Shown one piece after another: positions 39,737 to 49,043 of a stretch of DNA of 64,000 nucleotides (positions are counted from its first letter, which is position 1; each line of letters opens with the position of its first letter). The notes under the pieces were generated by a model. The model was not told the DNA's origin, made no database searches, and was given only the letters and a program-made list of their open reading frames with translations. Made by a program: the position numbers and the translations under genes. The DNA lies in the NCBI RefSeq assembly GCF_000720485.1, contig NZ_JOAX01000030.1:26396-90395 (forward strand). Reading direction: 5' to 3'. Source of the DNA: Streptomyces ochraceiscleroticus. Its GTDB lineage: Bacteria; Actinomycetota; Actinomycetes; Streptomycetales; Streptomycetaceae.

Positions 39737-41362
39737 ATGGGGTCGGAAGCGATGATCGAGGCCGAGATCACGGTACGCAGGGCGCTGGAGCTGCCCGCAC
39801 TGCGGCGCGGGCTGCCGGAAGTGATCACCGGCGAGGACGAGCTGGACCGCTCGGTCCGCTGGGTGCACGCCGGCGAGGTGCCGAACATCGCCTCGCTGCT
39901 CAAGGGCGGCGAGTTGCTGCTGACCACGGGACTGGGCCTCGGAGCCCGCCCCTCCGAACAGCGCGCCTTCGTCCGCAAGCTCGCCGAGCGCGGGATCGCC
40001 GCGCTCGTCGTGGAGCTGGGCGCCCGCTTCGAGTCGCTGCCCACCGCCCTGGTCGACAGCGCCCGCGCCTGCGGCCTGCCGCTGATCCAGCTCCACCGCG
40101 AGGTGCCGTACGTCTCGGTCACCGAGGAGATCCACACCGAGATCGTCAACAGCCACTACACGCTGATGCGCCGCGCGGATGAGGTGCTGCGCCGCTGTAC
40201 GGACGTCCTGCTGCGCGGCGGCGGCGCCCCCGAAGTACTGCGGCGGCTCGCCGCGTTCACCGGCAATCCGCTCTGTCTGGAGGCCCCGGACGGCAGCCCG
40301 CTGTACGCCGCGGGCCCGGACGACGGCGCCGCCGCCGACGCCGATCCGCTCCAGGCGTGGGAGGGCCTGCGCGAGAAGGGGCTGCGGGTGGACGTGCCCG
40401 GCGGCGGCCACGGCCCCGACGCCGTACGGGCCCGGCTCGTCCTGCTGCCCGTCAACGCCGCCGTCGCGCCCGTCCACCGCATCGCCGCCGAACGCGCCGC
40501 CGACCTGCTCGCCGTCGTCATGCTGCAGTCCCGGCAGGAGGAGGGGCTGGCGGCGCGCGGCCGCGGCGACTTCCTCGCCGACCTCGCGGAGGGCCGGATC
40601 TCCGCCGCCGAAGCGCCGGGCCAGGCCCGGCTGCTGGGCTTCCGGCCCGGTACGGCGGCCCTCCTCCCGGTGGTCATGCGGCTGCCGTCCGGGCTGCCCA
40701 CGGCGGCCGGCTGGGCGCTCCTCGCCCAGGCGCTGCGCGAGGAACTCGCCGCGCTGGGGGCACCCGTACTGCTCGGCGTGCGACCGGTCGAGGGCCGCGT
40801 ACCGCTGCTTTTCGGCCTGCGCGAGGGACAGGACCGGGAGGGCGCGGCCGACCGGATCGCGGAGGCGCTGCGGGCCGGTGTCGCACGGGCCGGGCTGGAC
40901 CGCCCGGCGGCGCAGCGCCCGGTGGTCGTGGTCGGCGCGGCCGGCGACTGGGCGGCGACCGGGCCCGGGCTGCGGCACGCCGCCGAGGCCGCCGCCGCGG
41001 CGCAGGGGCTGGAGCCGCGGCTCTGGTACGACGCCCGCCGCCTGGACATCGAGCTCCTCCTGTGGCGGATGCGCGAGCACGGTGAGGAGGGCATGCTCAC
41101 CGACTTCGTGGAGCGTGCGATCGGCCCGCTGCTGGCCCACGACCGCACCGCGCGCCAGCCGCTGCTGCCCACCCTGGAGGCGTACCTCGCCAGCGCCGGG
41201 CGCAAGGCCGAAACCTCCCGCGACCTGAACGTCAACCGCCAGACCCTGTACGACCGCCTCGCCCGCATCTCCCAACTGCTGGGCACGGACCTGGACGACC
41301 CGCAGACGGTCCTGGGCCTCCGGCTGGCACTGCATGCGCGGCGCCATACGGAACGGGGCTAG
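39737..41362 (+). CDS. PucR-family transcriptional regulator
   Basis: 541-aa regulator. The N-terminal PucR sensory domain (VRRALELPALRRGLPEVITGEDELDRSVRWVHAGE) is followed by a central CdaR GGDEF-like region and the C-terminal PucR-type helix-turn-helix (TSRDLNVNRQTLYDRLARISQLLGTDLDDP). PucR proteins activate purine or amine/amino-acid catabolism. It is divergent from the APC permease/amine oxidase pair with a 237-bp gap, so it most likely controls them. ATG at 39737; a second in-frame ATG lies 15 bp later. Confidence 0.9.
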   Translation: MGSEAMIEAEITVRRALELPALRRGLPEVITGEDELDRSVRWVHAGEVPNIASLLKGGELLLTTGLGLGARPSEQRAFVRKLAERGIAALVVELGARFESLPTALVDSARACGLPLIQLHREVPYVSVTEEIHTEIVNSHYTLMRRADEVLRRCTDVLLRGGGAPEVLRRLAAFTGNPLCLEAPDGSPLYAAGPDDGAAADADPLQAWEGLREKGLRVDVPGGGHGPDAVRARLVLLPVNAAVAPVHRIAAERAADLLAVVMLQSRQEEGLAARGRGDFLADLAEGRISAAEAPGQARLLGFRPGTAALLPVVMRLPSGLPTAAGWALLAQALREELAALGAPVLLGVRPVEGRVPLLFGLREGQDREGAADRIAEALRAGVARAGLDRPAAQRPVVVVGAAGDWAATGPGLRHAAEAAAAAQGLEPRLWYDARRLDIELLLWRMREHGEEGMLTDFVERAIGPLLAHDRTARQPLLPTLEAYLASAGRKAETSRDLNVNRQTLYDRLARISQLLGTDLDDPQTVLGLRLALHARRHTERG

Positions 41363-41453
41363 ACGAGCAGTTCCGATGTGGGGCGGTGCGGTCCCGGCCC
41401 CGGAGCAGGGATCCGGGCAGCCGGCGCCGGTCCTCGTGCGGGGCCGAGGCGGG

Positions 41454-42581
41454 TCAGTCCTGAGCCTGCGCCAGCTCGTCGTACACGCTCAGCACCTGGG
41501 CGACCGTGTCGTCCTCGGTGGGCCAGCCGACGGCCTGGGCCCGTCCGGCGTCGGCGAGGGCGGCGCGCCGGGCCGGATCGTCGAGCAATTCCACGACCGT
41601 GCGGGCGAGGGCCGGGGCGTCGCCGTACGGGACCAGTTCGGCGGCCCGGCCGACCAGTTCGCGGGTGCCGCCGGTGTCCGTGGCGACCAGCGGGACGCCG
41701 CCGCGCAGCGCCTCCTGGGCGAGTACCGAGCGGGCCTCCCAGCGGCCCGCCACGAGCACCAGGTCGGCGGCGGCGAGCAGCCCGGGGACGTCCTCGCGCC
41801 GGCCGAGCAGCCGTACCGGCAGCTCTTCCGCGTCGATCCGCTGCTGCAGCGCGGTCCGCAGCGGCCCCTCCCCCGCAATGACGAGCAGCGGCTGCGGGTC
41901 CAGTCCGCACCAGCCGTGCGCGGCGTCCAGCAGCACGTCGTGCCCCTGGTGCGCGTCCAGCCGGCCGACGGCGAGCAGCAACGGGCGCCCGACCGCGCCC
42001 AGTTCGGCCCGCCGCTTCTCGCGCCGCCCGAGCTCCCGCGCGTACTCCTCCTCGCCGCGCGGGCGCGGCCCTGCCGGGGGCGCCAGACGCGCGTCGCGGG
42101 CGCCTCGCTCGCGGGCCCTGCGCACCAGTTCGGCGCACGAGCCCAGCACGACCGCCGAGGCACGCGCCACCCGGCGCTCCAGCAGGCGCGTCACCTGTGC
42201 CCGCGCGCCCTCGCTGTGCACCTTGGTGTGCCAGGTGACGACGAGGGGGACGCGCCTGCCGCGCAGCGCCAGGGAGGCCCGCAGCCCGGCGTGCAGACCG
42301 TGCGCGTGGACGAGGTCGGCGTCCGCGCAGGCGGTACGGAGCGCGGCGATGCTCCCGGGGTCCGTGCGTGGCGGGATCCGTTCGAACCCCGCGCCCACAT
42401 CCGTGAAGCCGTACGTGTCCTCGGCATCGGGCGCCGCGCAGACCGTCACCCGTACCCCGCGCGCGACGAGCCCCGCCGACAGCGCGTGCACATGGGCCGC
42501 GCTGCCGGCGCTGCCGCGGCCCAGCACCTGGACCGTGCGCAACGGCGACGGTGCGGGCGGCGGGGTGGGTGTGCTGCTCAC
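41454..42581 (-). CDS. Family 4 glycosyltransferase
   Basis: 375-aa GT-B protein. VQVLGRGSAGSAAHVHALSAGL is the N-terminal glycine-rich acceptor loop, and the donor half has LLAVGRLDAHQGHDVLLDAA and the segment ARSVLAQEALRGGVPLVATDTGGTREL. The usual E-x7-E first Glu is replaced by a shorter RWEARSVLAQEAL pattern that retains both Glu. GTG at 42581 has AGGAG 12 nt upstream; upstream in-frame sequence looks non-coding. It follows the MraY-like gene and recN, and may act in envelope polymer synthesis. Confidence 0.85.
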   Translation of the reverse strand: MSSTPTPPPAPSPLRTVQVLGRGSAGSAAHVHALSAGLVARGVRVTVCAAPDAEDTYGFTDVGAGFERIPPRTDPGSIAALRTACADADLVHAHGLHAGLRASLALRGRRVPLVVTWHTKVHSEGARAQVTRLLERRVARASAVVLGSCAELVRRARERGARDARLAPPAGPRPRGEEEYARELGRREKRRAELGAVGRPLLLAVGRLDAHQGHDVLLDAAHGWCGLDPQPLLVIAGEGPLRTALQQRIDAEELPVRLLGRREDVPGLLAAADLVLVAGRWEARSVLAQEALRGGVPLVATDTGGTRELVGRAAELVPYGDAPALARTVVELLDDPARRAALADAGRAQAVGWPTEDDTVAQVLSVYDELAQAQD

Positions 42582-42837
42582 GAGTGCGTCGGGCTCCTGG
42601 TTCGGCGTGGTCCGGTGGGGCGGGCGGGATGCGCCCAGCATGCCAGCCCGCGCCGTCCGTACGGCACCGATGACAAGCCGTTGTGCTGCGGCTGCGCGAC
42701 CGAGGCCCGCCGGGACCACTCACACGGGTGATCATGCCCGCCTTCGTACGGGCGCTGCGGGCCGGCGGCCGGCAGGGCTCGCGGCCGGCCGGACTCGCGC
42801 GGACCAGCAGGCCCGGCCGGCCCGCCGGTCCCGGCCG

Positions 42838-43629
42838 CTAACCGGTGAGGACGCCCCCCGCCGCGGCGCGGCTGACGCTCTCCCCCGAGGCCGCGGCAGC
42901 GGTCAGCGCGGCGGCGTGGGCCAGCAGGCCGGCCCGGCCGTTGGCCGCGACGATCGCGAGGCCCAGGGCCGCGCCCAGGGCGTGCGCGCCCGTGTCGCCG
43001 AGCATGGTGCGCTCGCCGAGGTCGTCGGCGAGCAGCGCCGCCGCCGCGCCCACCGGGGCGGCGGCGAGCGCCGCGCCCGGCCCGCTGCGCAGCAGCCCGG
43101 GGGAGCCGAGCGCGAGGACCGCGGCGGCCGCCCGGCCGGGGCGCACGTCCACCAGGTTCACCAGGTGGGCCGAGCCCGCGATCACCACGCCCGCCAGGAC
43201 CTTGTCGGCCGGGCGGTCCTTCAGGAGCGCGCCCGCCGCGAGCCCGGCCGCGCCGATGCCGAAGAGCTTGACCGCGCCGCTGGTGACCTCGCCCCGCCGC
43301 AGTGCGGACAGGTGCGCGCGGAAGCCGCGCCGCTGGTCGCCCGCGCCCGCCATGTCGTCGTACGCGCCGCAGCCGCCCGCCGCCAGGACGGCCAGCGCGC
43401 CCGCGGTACGGGCCCGTACGGTCAGCCCGGGCGCACCGGCGACGGCGGCCGCGGCGCCCACGGCGGCCGCCGGCCCAGCGAACAGATCGACGCTGCGGCC
43501 CGCGTGGTTCTTGCGCTGCCACGGCTCGGTGCCGCCCGGCGGCCGCCGCCGCAGCCCCTCGTACGCGGTGCGGGCCACCCCGGCCGCCGTCAGCAGCCCC
43601 GTGAGCCGCGTCCGCAGCGCACCGCTCAC
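42838..43629 (-). CDS. MraY/WecA-like integral membrane protein
   Basis: 263-aa polytopic protein with partial resemblance to polyprenyl-phosphate phospho-sugar transferases. Motif-like elements appear in order: AYDDMAG (first Asp pair), SAHLVNLVDVRPGRA (in place of the N-x-x-N-x-x-D-G-x-D-G loop) and TMLGDTGAHALGAALG (GDTG motif). It is shorter than MraY (about 360 aa) and the second motif is altered, so catalysis is uncertain. Its ATG overlaps the recN stop (ATGA). Likely partner of the adjacent GT4 in making a lipid-linked saccharide, by inference. Confidence 0.75.
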   Translation of the reverse strand: MSGALRTRLTGLLTAAGVARTAYEGLRRRPPGGTEPWQRKNHAGRSVDLFAGPAAAVGAAAAVAGAPGLTVRARTAGALAVLAAGGCGAYDDMAGAGDQRRGFRAHLSALRRGEVTSGAVKLFGIGAAGLAAGALLKDRPADKVLAGVVIAGSAHLVNLVDVRPGRAAAAVLALGSPGLLRSGPGAALAAAPVGAAAALLADDLGERTMLGDTGAHALGAALGLAIVAANGRAGLLAHAAALTAAAASGESVSRAAAGGVLTG

Positions 43630-45377
43630 CGGCCCGTCCTCGCGGTCTCCAGCAGTTCCTCGGCGTGCGCGCGGGCCGTCTCGGAGTCCTCCTGGCCCGC
43701 GAGCATGCGGGAGAGTTCGCGGATGCGGTCCTCGCCCTCCAGGACCGTGACGCCGCTGCTGGTGACCGAGCCGTCGTTGGTCTTCTCGACCAGGAGCTGG
43801 CGGTCGGCGAACGCGGCGACCTGCGGGAGGTGGGTGACGACCACGACCTGCGCGGACCGGGCCAGCCGGGCCAGGCGGCGGCCGACCTCGACCGCGGCCT
43901 TGCCGCCGACGCCCGCGTCCACCTCGTCGAAGAGGTAGGTCGGCACGGGATCGGAGCCCGCGAAGACCACCTCGATGCCGAGCATCACGCGGGAGAGCTC
44001 GCCGCCGGAGGCGCCCTTGGAGATCGGGCGGGGCTGCGCGCCCGGGTGCGGCGCGAGGAGCAGCTCGACCTCGTCGGCACCGGCCGGCCCGTAGGCCACG
44101 TTCCGGCCGCCGACGTGCACGCCGTCCGCGTCCTCGGCGACCTCGGTCTGCCGGATCTCCACGCTCACCCGGGCGTGCGGCATGGCCAGTTCGGCGAGCT
44201 CGGTGGTGACGGCCGCGGCGAACCGCTCGGCCGACGCCGTGCGCGCGTCGGTCAGTGCCTGCGCCAGCTCGCCCAGTTCGGCGCGGAGCGCGTCGTGCTC
44301 GGCGGTCAGCTCGCCGATCCGGTCGTCGTCGCCCTCCAGCTCGGCGAGGCGCGCGGCGCTGTCCTCGGCCCAGGCGAGCACGGCGGCGATGTCCTCGCCG
44401 TACTTGCGGGTGAGGCCGGTGAGCGCCGCCCGCCGCTCCTCGACGGCGGCCAGCCGCAGCGGATCGGCGTCCAGCCCGTCCGCGTAACTGGCCAGCTCGC
44501 CCGCCACGTCGGACATCAGGATGCCGATCTCGCCGAGCCGGTCGGTGAGCCCGGCCAGCGCCGCGTCATGGCTGCGTACCGCCTCCAGCGCGCGGTGCGC
44601 CCCGGCGACCAGGGTCGTCGCCTCGACGCCCTCGGGGTCCTCGGGATTGCCCGCGAGCGCCGCGTGCGCCACGGCCGCGGCGGAGGCCAGCGCCTCGGCG
44701 TGGCCGAGCCGCTCGGCCTCGGCGGCCAGCTCGGTGTCCTCGCCGGCCTGCGGCTCGACGGCCGAGATCTCCTCCAGGCCGAAGCGGAGCAGATCCGCCT
44801 CCTGGGCGCGCTCGCGCGCCTTGGTGGTCAGCTCCTCCAGTTCGGTGGCCACGTCACGGAGCCTGCGGTACGCGGCGGTGTACTTCTCCAGAGGGACGGA
44901 GACGGCGTCCCCGGCGTAGCGGTCCAGGGCCTGGCGCTGCCGGGCGGGCCGCAGCAGGCCCTGCTGGTCGGTCTGGCCGTGCACGGCGACCAGGTCGTCC
45001 GCCAACTCCCCCAGCAGTCCGACCGGTACGGACCGCCCCCCGACATGTGCCCGTGAGCGGCCCTCGGCGGAGACGGTACGGCTGATCAGCAGCGCTCCGT
45101 CGTCCAGCTCGGCACCGGCCTCCTCGGCGCGGACCGCCGCCGGCGCGTCGGGGCCGACCGTGATGCGGCCCTCCACGACGGCCGCTTTGGCGCCGATCCG
45201 TACCAGGGCGGGGTCGGCGCGCCCGCCGAGCAGCAGGCCGAGGCTGGTGACGACCATGGTCTTGCCCGCGCCCGTCTCGCCCGTCACCGCCGTGAAACCG
45301 GGGGACAGCTCGACGACGGCATCATCGATGACGCCCAGGGACCGGATCCGCATCTCCTCCAACACGGATACGACCAT
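43626..45377 (-). CDS. recN: DNA repair protein RecN
   Basis: 583-aa SMC-like ATPase for double-strand-break repair. N-terminal RIRSLGVIDDAVVELSPGFTAVTGETGAGKTMVV contains Walker A (GETGAGKT). A central coiled coil with Ala/Glu/Leu-rich helices follows, and the C-terminal head has SGGELSRVMLGIEVVF (ABC signature), YLFDEVDAGVGG (Walker B) and VTHLPQVAAFAD. Start at 45377 gives MVVSVLEEMRIR; a GTG at 45365 is an alternative. It is downstream of nadK and tlyA on the same strand after a 226-bp gap. Confidence 0.96.
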   Translation of the reverse strand: MVVSVLEEMRIRSLGVIDDAVVELSPGFTAVTGETGAGKTMVVTSLGLLLGGRADPALVRIGAKAAVVEGRITVGPDAPAAVRAEEAGAELDDGALLISRTVSAEGRSRAHVGGRSVPVGLLGELADDLVAVHGQTDQQGLLRPARQRQALDRYAGDAVSVPLEKYTAAYRRLRDVATELEELTTKARERAQEADLLRFGLEEISAVEPQAGEDTELAAEAERLGHAEALASAAAVAHAALAGNPEDPEGVEATTLVAGAHRALEAVRSHDAALAGLTDRLGEIGILMSDVAGELASYADGLDADPLRLAAVEERRAALTGLTRKYGEDIAAVLAWAEDSAARLAELEGDDDRIGELTAEHDALRAELGELAQALTDARTASAERFAAAVTTELAELAMPHARVSVEIRQTEVAEDADGVHVGGRNVAYGPAGADEVELLLAPHPGAQPRPISKGASGGELSRVMLGIEVVFAGSDPVPTYLFDEVDAGVGGKAAVEVGRRLARLARSAQVVVVTHLPQVAAFADRQLLVEKTNDGSVTSSGVTVLEGEDRIRELSRMLAGQEDSETARAHAEELLETARTGR

Positions 45378-45603
45378 ACGAGGTCCGAGGGCCGCGCCGC
45401 GACGGCCGCCCCCGCGTCATCCCTGCGCACGGCCCCGGGACCGGTACGGAACCGCCGGGAAAGTCCCACCTTGGGACGCGCGCGGCGCTCCGAGAGGAGC
45501 AGGCATACGGGGCACATACGTACGACCGCTGCCCCGTACGCGTCCAGGCGGCGGCGGTCGCACCGCTCCCGTATGTCCGCGTCCCCGTACCGCCCCGGTG
45601 CGG

Positions 45604-46587
45604 CTAGTGCGGCGCTCCTCGCCACCCCGCCACCGGCAGGGCGAACTTCGCGACCAGGCGGTCCGTGAAGGAGGCGTGGTGGAGCCGGGCCAGCCGGACC
45701 GGGATCGCGCCGCGGCGGACCTCGACGCGGGCGCCCGCGGGGAGTTCGACCGAGCGGCTGCCGTCGCACCACAGGACGCCGTGCGGCGTCTTGGGCTGCA
45801 CCTCCACGGCGAGGACCGACTCCGGGGAGGTGACCAGCGGCTTGGCGAAGAGTGCGTGGGCGCTGATCGGGACCATCAGCAGCGCCTCGACCTCGGGCCA
45901 GACCACCGGGCCGCCCGCCGAGAAGGCGTACGCGGTCGAGCCGGTCGGGGTCGCGCAGACCACGCCGTCGGCACCGAAGCGGGACACCGGACGGCCGTCG
46001 ACCTCGGTGACGACCTCCAGCATCCGCTCGCGCGCGGCCTTCTCCACCGACGCCTCGTTCAGCGCCCAGTCGGTGTGCACCACGGTGCCGTTGTTGCGGA
46101 CCAGGACGTCGAGGGTCATCCGCTCCTCGACCTCGTAGGCGCGGGTCACCACCCGGTCCACGACCTTGTCCAGGTCGTCCCGCTCGGCCTCGGCGAGGAA
46201 GCCGACCCGGCCGAGGTTGACGCCCAGCATCGGGACGCCGGAGGTCCGGGAGAAGTCGGCGCCGCGCAGCAGCGTCCCGTCGCCGCCCAGTACCACCAGC
46301 AGCTCGCAGCCCTCGGCCGCGCACTGTTCGGTCGCCACCTGCTCGACGGAGTCGGGCAGCGGCAGGTCGGCGGCCTCGGCCGCCAGCACCCGTACGCCGA
46401 TACCGCTGCGCAGCAGCCCCTGGACGACCAGTTCGGCGCTGCGGACGGCCGCGGGGCGGCCGGTGTGGGCGAGCAGGAAGACCGTGCGGCCCTTGCCGGC
46501 GAGCGGCACGGGTGCGGGTGCGGACACCGCCTTGACCTGCGGGCCCTGCTGTTCCTGCGGTGCTTCGGACGTTCCAGAAGTGGTCAA
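45604..46587 (-). CDS. nadK: NAD kinase (TTG start)
   Basis: 327-aa ATP/poly-P NAD kinase producing NADP. Key motifs: LVVLGGDGTLLRGA (GGDGT), GVNLGRVGFLAE, LNEASVEK (NE) and CATPTGSTAYAFSAGGP. The best start is TTG at 46587, overlapping the tlyA stop as TTGA, with GGAGGGG 5 nt upstream; upstream in-frame sequence is only the tlyA end in another frame. Coupled to tlyA, and followed by recN. Confidence 0.94.
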   Translation of the reverse strand: MTTSGTSEAPQEQQGPQVKAVSAPAPVPLAGKGRTVFLLAHTGRPAAVRSAELVVQGLLRSGIGVRVLAAEAADLPLPDSVEQVATEQCAAEGCELLVVLGGDGTLLRGADFSRTSGVPMLGVNLGRVGFLAEAERDDLDKVVDRVVTRAYEVEERMTLDVLVRNNGTVVHTDWALNEASVEKAARERMLEVVTEVDGRPVSRFGADGVVCATPTGSTAYAFSAGGPVVWPEVEALLMVPISAHALFAKPLVTSPESVLAVEVQPKTPHGVLWCDGSRSVELPAGARVEVRRGAIPVRLARLHHASFTDRLVAKFALPVAGWRGAPH

Positions 46588-47399
46588 CGCGGCCCCTCCG
46601 CCACTGCACGCTCGACATCCGCCGGGTCCAGGGCAGGCGCACCGGCGCGGAGCCACAGAAAGTACTCGACGTTGCCCGACGGGCCGGGCAGGGGGCTCGC
46701 GGTGACGCCCAGCACGCCGAGTCCGAGCTCCGCGGCGCGCTCCCCGACCATCCGCACCGCCTCGGCGCGGAGCTGCGCGCTGCGCACCACGCCGCCGCTG
46801 CCGAGGCGCTCCTTGCCGACCTCGAACTGCGGCTTGACCATCAGGACGAGGTCCGCGTCCGGCGCCGAGCAGCGGACCAGCGCGGGCAGCACGAGGCCCA
46901 GCGGGATGAAGGAGAGATCGCCCACGACGATGTCGGCGGGCACCCCGTCGATCCCCTCCACAGTGAGCTCGCGGACGTTGGTGCGGTCCTTCACGGTGAC
47001 CCGGTCGTCGCTCTGCAGCGACCAGGCGAGCTGTCCGTACCCGACGTCCACGGCGACGACGTGCCCGGCGCCCGCGCGCAGCAGGACGTCGGTGAAGCCG
47101 CCGGTGGAGGCGCCCGCGTCCAGCGCCCGGCGGCCCTCGATCTTCAGGCCCTTCGGTACAAAGGCGGCCAGCGCGCCCGCGAGCTTGTGGCCGCCGCGCG
47201 AGACGTAGTCCGGGTCGTTCTCGTCCTCGCGCACGACCAGCGCGGCACTGGTCTCCACCTGGGTGGCGGCCTTGCTCGCCGGCTGCCCGCCGACCGTCAC
47301 CCGGCCCGCGGCGATGAGCTGGCTCGCGTGCTCGCGGGAGCGGGCCATCTTGCGGCGCACCAGCTCCGCGTCGAGTCGGCGTCGTGCCACACCTGCCAC
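46584..47399 (-). CDS. tlyA: TlyA family rRNA (cytidine-2'-O)-methyltransferase
   Basis: 271-aa enzyme. An S4 RNA-binding domain (RRLDAELVRRKMARSREHASQLIAAGRVTVGG, key ARSREHA) is followed by an FtsJ-like Rossmann methyltransferase with LDAGASTGGFTDVLL (SAM motif), VVAVDVGYGQL and MVKPQFEVGKE (catalytic Lys region). Homologues methylate 16S and 23S rRNA and confer capreomycin sensitivity. GTG at 47399; an in-frame GTG at 47390 is possible. Confidence 0.94.
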   Translation of the reverse strand: MAGVARRRLDAELVRRKMARSREHASQLIAAGRVTVGGQPASKAATQVETSAALVVREDENDPDYVSRGGHKLAGALAAFVPKGLKIEGRRALDAGASTGGFTDVLLRAGAGHVVAVDVGYGQLAWSLQSDDRVTVKDRTNVRELTVEGIDGVPADIVVGDLSFIPLGLVLPALVRCSAPDADLVLMVKPQFEVGKERLGSGGVVRSAQLRAEAVRMVGERAAELGLGVLGVTASPLPGPSGNVEYFLWLRAGAPALDPADVERAVAEGPR

Positions 47400-47405
47400 C
47401 GGGGT

Positions 47406-47720
47406 TCAGCTCCTGTTGTCGTTCTGTGCGCCGGGGCGGGGCCCCGGCTGCTGGTCCAAGGAGGCCAGCGTGGTGCGCAGCCCCCGGTGGACATCCTCGT
47501 ACACCGCGAGATGGCCGCCGACGGCGAGGTGGTCGGCGTCGCCGAGCCGGGCCAGCCGGCCGTCCACCTCGGGATGCCCGGTCGGGGTGACCGCTACGCC
47601 GAGCGGCCGCGGGCCCGCGGGCTCCTCCGCAGGCGCATCGGGGCCGTCGAAGGGTGGCTCGTCGGGCGCCGGCGCGGTTTCCGGTTCCGGCCGCTCGGCG
47701 CCGGGGTTCGGCTCGTCCAT
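47406..47720 (-). CDS. Small acidic hypothetical protein
   Basis: 104 aa. Residues 1-35 are Pro/Glu-rich and disordered; residues 40-85 (LGVAVTPTGHPEVDGRLARLGDADHL and VYEDVHRGLRTTLASLD) look folded and recur in actinobacterial hypotheticals. No known domain. It ends 6 bp before tlyA, so it is probably the first gene of the tlyA-nadK unit. Confidence 0.75.
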   Translation of the reverse strand: MDEPNPGAERPEPETAPAPDEPPFDGPDAPAEEPAGPRPLGVAVTPTGHPEVDGRLARLGDADHLAVGGHLAVYEDVHRGLRTTLASLDQQPGPRPGAQNDNRS

Positions 47721-47792
47721 GTCCCCGACGCTACCGCGAACCGGTGACCCATCGGCGGACGAGCCGGGGCTGAGCTGGGTATCGTCCTTGCG

Positions 47793-48143
47793 ATGGCTTC
47801 CCTAGAACAGTGCCGAGCGGCCCTGGACCGGCTGGCACAGAATCTCTCCGCTTCGCCGGACGGTGCCGTGCGCGGCGCCGCCGCGGTGGACCGCTCGCTG
47901 AGCTGCCGCATCACCGACCTGGACGTCACGTTCGTGGGGCGGCTGGTGGACGGCACCCTCATGGACGTCACGGCCGTACCGGGCCCACCGCCGGACAGAG
48001 CGCAGATCCGGCTCGCCATGACCGGCGACGACCTGGTCGCGATGGTCGACGGCGAGCTGCACTTCGCGCGGGCGTGGGGCAGCGGCCGGGTGAAGCTGGA
48101 GGCCGGCTTCCGCGACCTCCTGCGACTGCGGACACTGCTGTGA
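47793..48143 (+). CDS. SCP2 sterol-binding domain protein
   Basis: 116-aa soluble protein with the SCP2-like fold pattern: a first helix (CRAALDRLAQNL), a beta-sheet with LSCRITDLDVTFVGRLVDGTL, and a C-terminal VKLEAGFRDLLRLRTLL. SCP2 domains bind hydrophobic ligands; the ligand and role in bacteria are mostly unknown. ATG at 47793 lacks a strong ribosome site. It borders the iron-uptake genes, converging with the ABC ATPase 18 bp away. Confidence 0.85.
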   Translation: MASLEQCRAALDRLAQNLSASPDGAVRGAAAVDRSLSCRITDLDVTFVGRLVDGTLMDVTAVPGPPPDRAQIRLAMTGDDLVAMVDGELHFARAWGSGRVKLEAGFRDLLRLRTLL

Positions 48144-48161
48144 CGCCACCCGTCCTGCGGA

Positions 48162-49043
48162 TCAGGCCACCGCGGCCTTACGGGGCGTGCGCGCCGCCGG
48201 GATGATCAGCGGCGTGCCGGTCTGCGGGTCGTCGATGATCTGGCACTTGAGGCGGAAGACCCGCTCGATCAGGTCGGCGGTGACCACGTCCGCCGGGGCG
48301 CCCTCGGCGACGACCTCGCCGCCGCGCATGGCGATGATGTGGCTGGCGTAGCGCGCGGCGTGGTTGAGGTCGTGCAGTACCGCGACGAGCGTGCGGCCCT
48401 GCTCCTCGTGCAACTGGGCGCAGAGGTCCAGCACCTCGATCTGGTGCTGGATGTCGAGATAGGTGGTCGGCTCGTCCAGGAGCAGTAGCGGCGTCTGCTG
48501 GGCGAGGGCCATGGCGATCCAGACCCGCTGCCGCTGGCCGCCGGAGAGCTCGTCGACGTACCGCTCCCCCAGCTCGCCCACGCCGGTGGCGTCCATCGAC
48601 TCCTGGACGATCCGCTCGTCCTCGTCGGACCACTGGCGCAGCAGGCCCTGGTGCGGGTAGCGGCCGCGGGAGACCAGGTCGGCGACGGTGATGCCGTCAG
48701 GGGCTGTGGAGGACTGCGGGAGCAGGCCGAGGGTGCGGGCGACCTTCTTGGCGGGCTGCGAGGAGATCGAGGAGCCGTCCAGCAGGACCGAGCCGGCCTG
48801 CGGCTTGAGCATCCGGGACAGCGCGCGCAGCAGGGTGGACTTGCCGCAGGCGTTGGGGCCGACGATGACCGTGAAGGAATTGTCCGGGATGTCGACCGAG
48901 AGCTGCTCGGCGATGACCCGCTGGTCGTAGGCGAGGGTGACGTTCTGCGCCGCGAGACGGCTCACTTCGGCTCTCCTGGAGGTGGTACGGCCGGTCGGTT
49001 GCGGGGTGGTGGCGGCCGGGCCGCCCGGGGTCGGGACGCTCAT
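48162..49043 (-). CDS. Siderophore ABC transporter ATP-binding protein
   Basis: 293-aa FecE/FepC-type ATPase. Walker A GPNACGKST, Q-loop LLPQSS, signature LSGGQRQRVWIAMALAQ, Walker B LLLLDEPT and H-loop VLHDLNHAARY are all present. It powers import of ferric siderophore with the two permeases, each overlapping its neighbour by 4 bp (ATGA at 49040-49043). The N-terminal 30 residues are a Thr/Pro-rich extension. Confidence 0.95.
   Translation of the reverse strand: MSVPTPGGPAATTPQPTGRTTSRRAEVSRLAAQNVTLAYDQRVIAEQLSVDIPDNSFTVIVGPNACGKSTLLRALSRMLKPQAGSVLLDGSSISSQPAKKVARTLGLLPQSSTAPDGITVADLVSRGRYPHQGLLRQWSDEDERIVQESMDATGVGELGERYVDELSGGQRQRVWIAMALAQQTPLLLLDEPTTYLDIQHQIEVLDLCAQLHEEQGRTLVAVLHDLNHAARYASHIIAMRGGEVVAEGAPADVVTADLIERVFRLKCQIIDDPQTGTPLIIPAARTPRKAAVA

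Noticed and set aside
42728..42841. 37-codon plus-strand frame before the MraY-like gene end
   Set aside because: Arg/Gly/Pro-rich, no ribosome site, and its end overlaps the converging gene; likely a chance frame.
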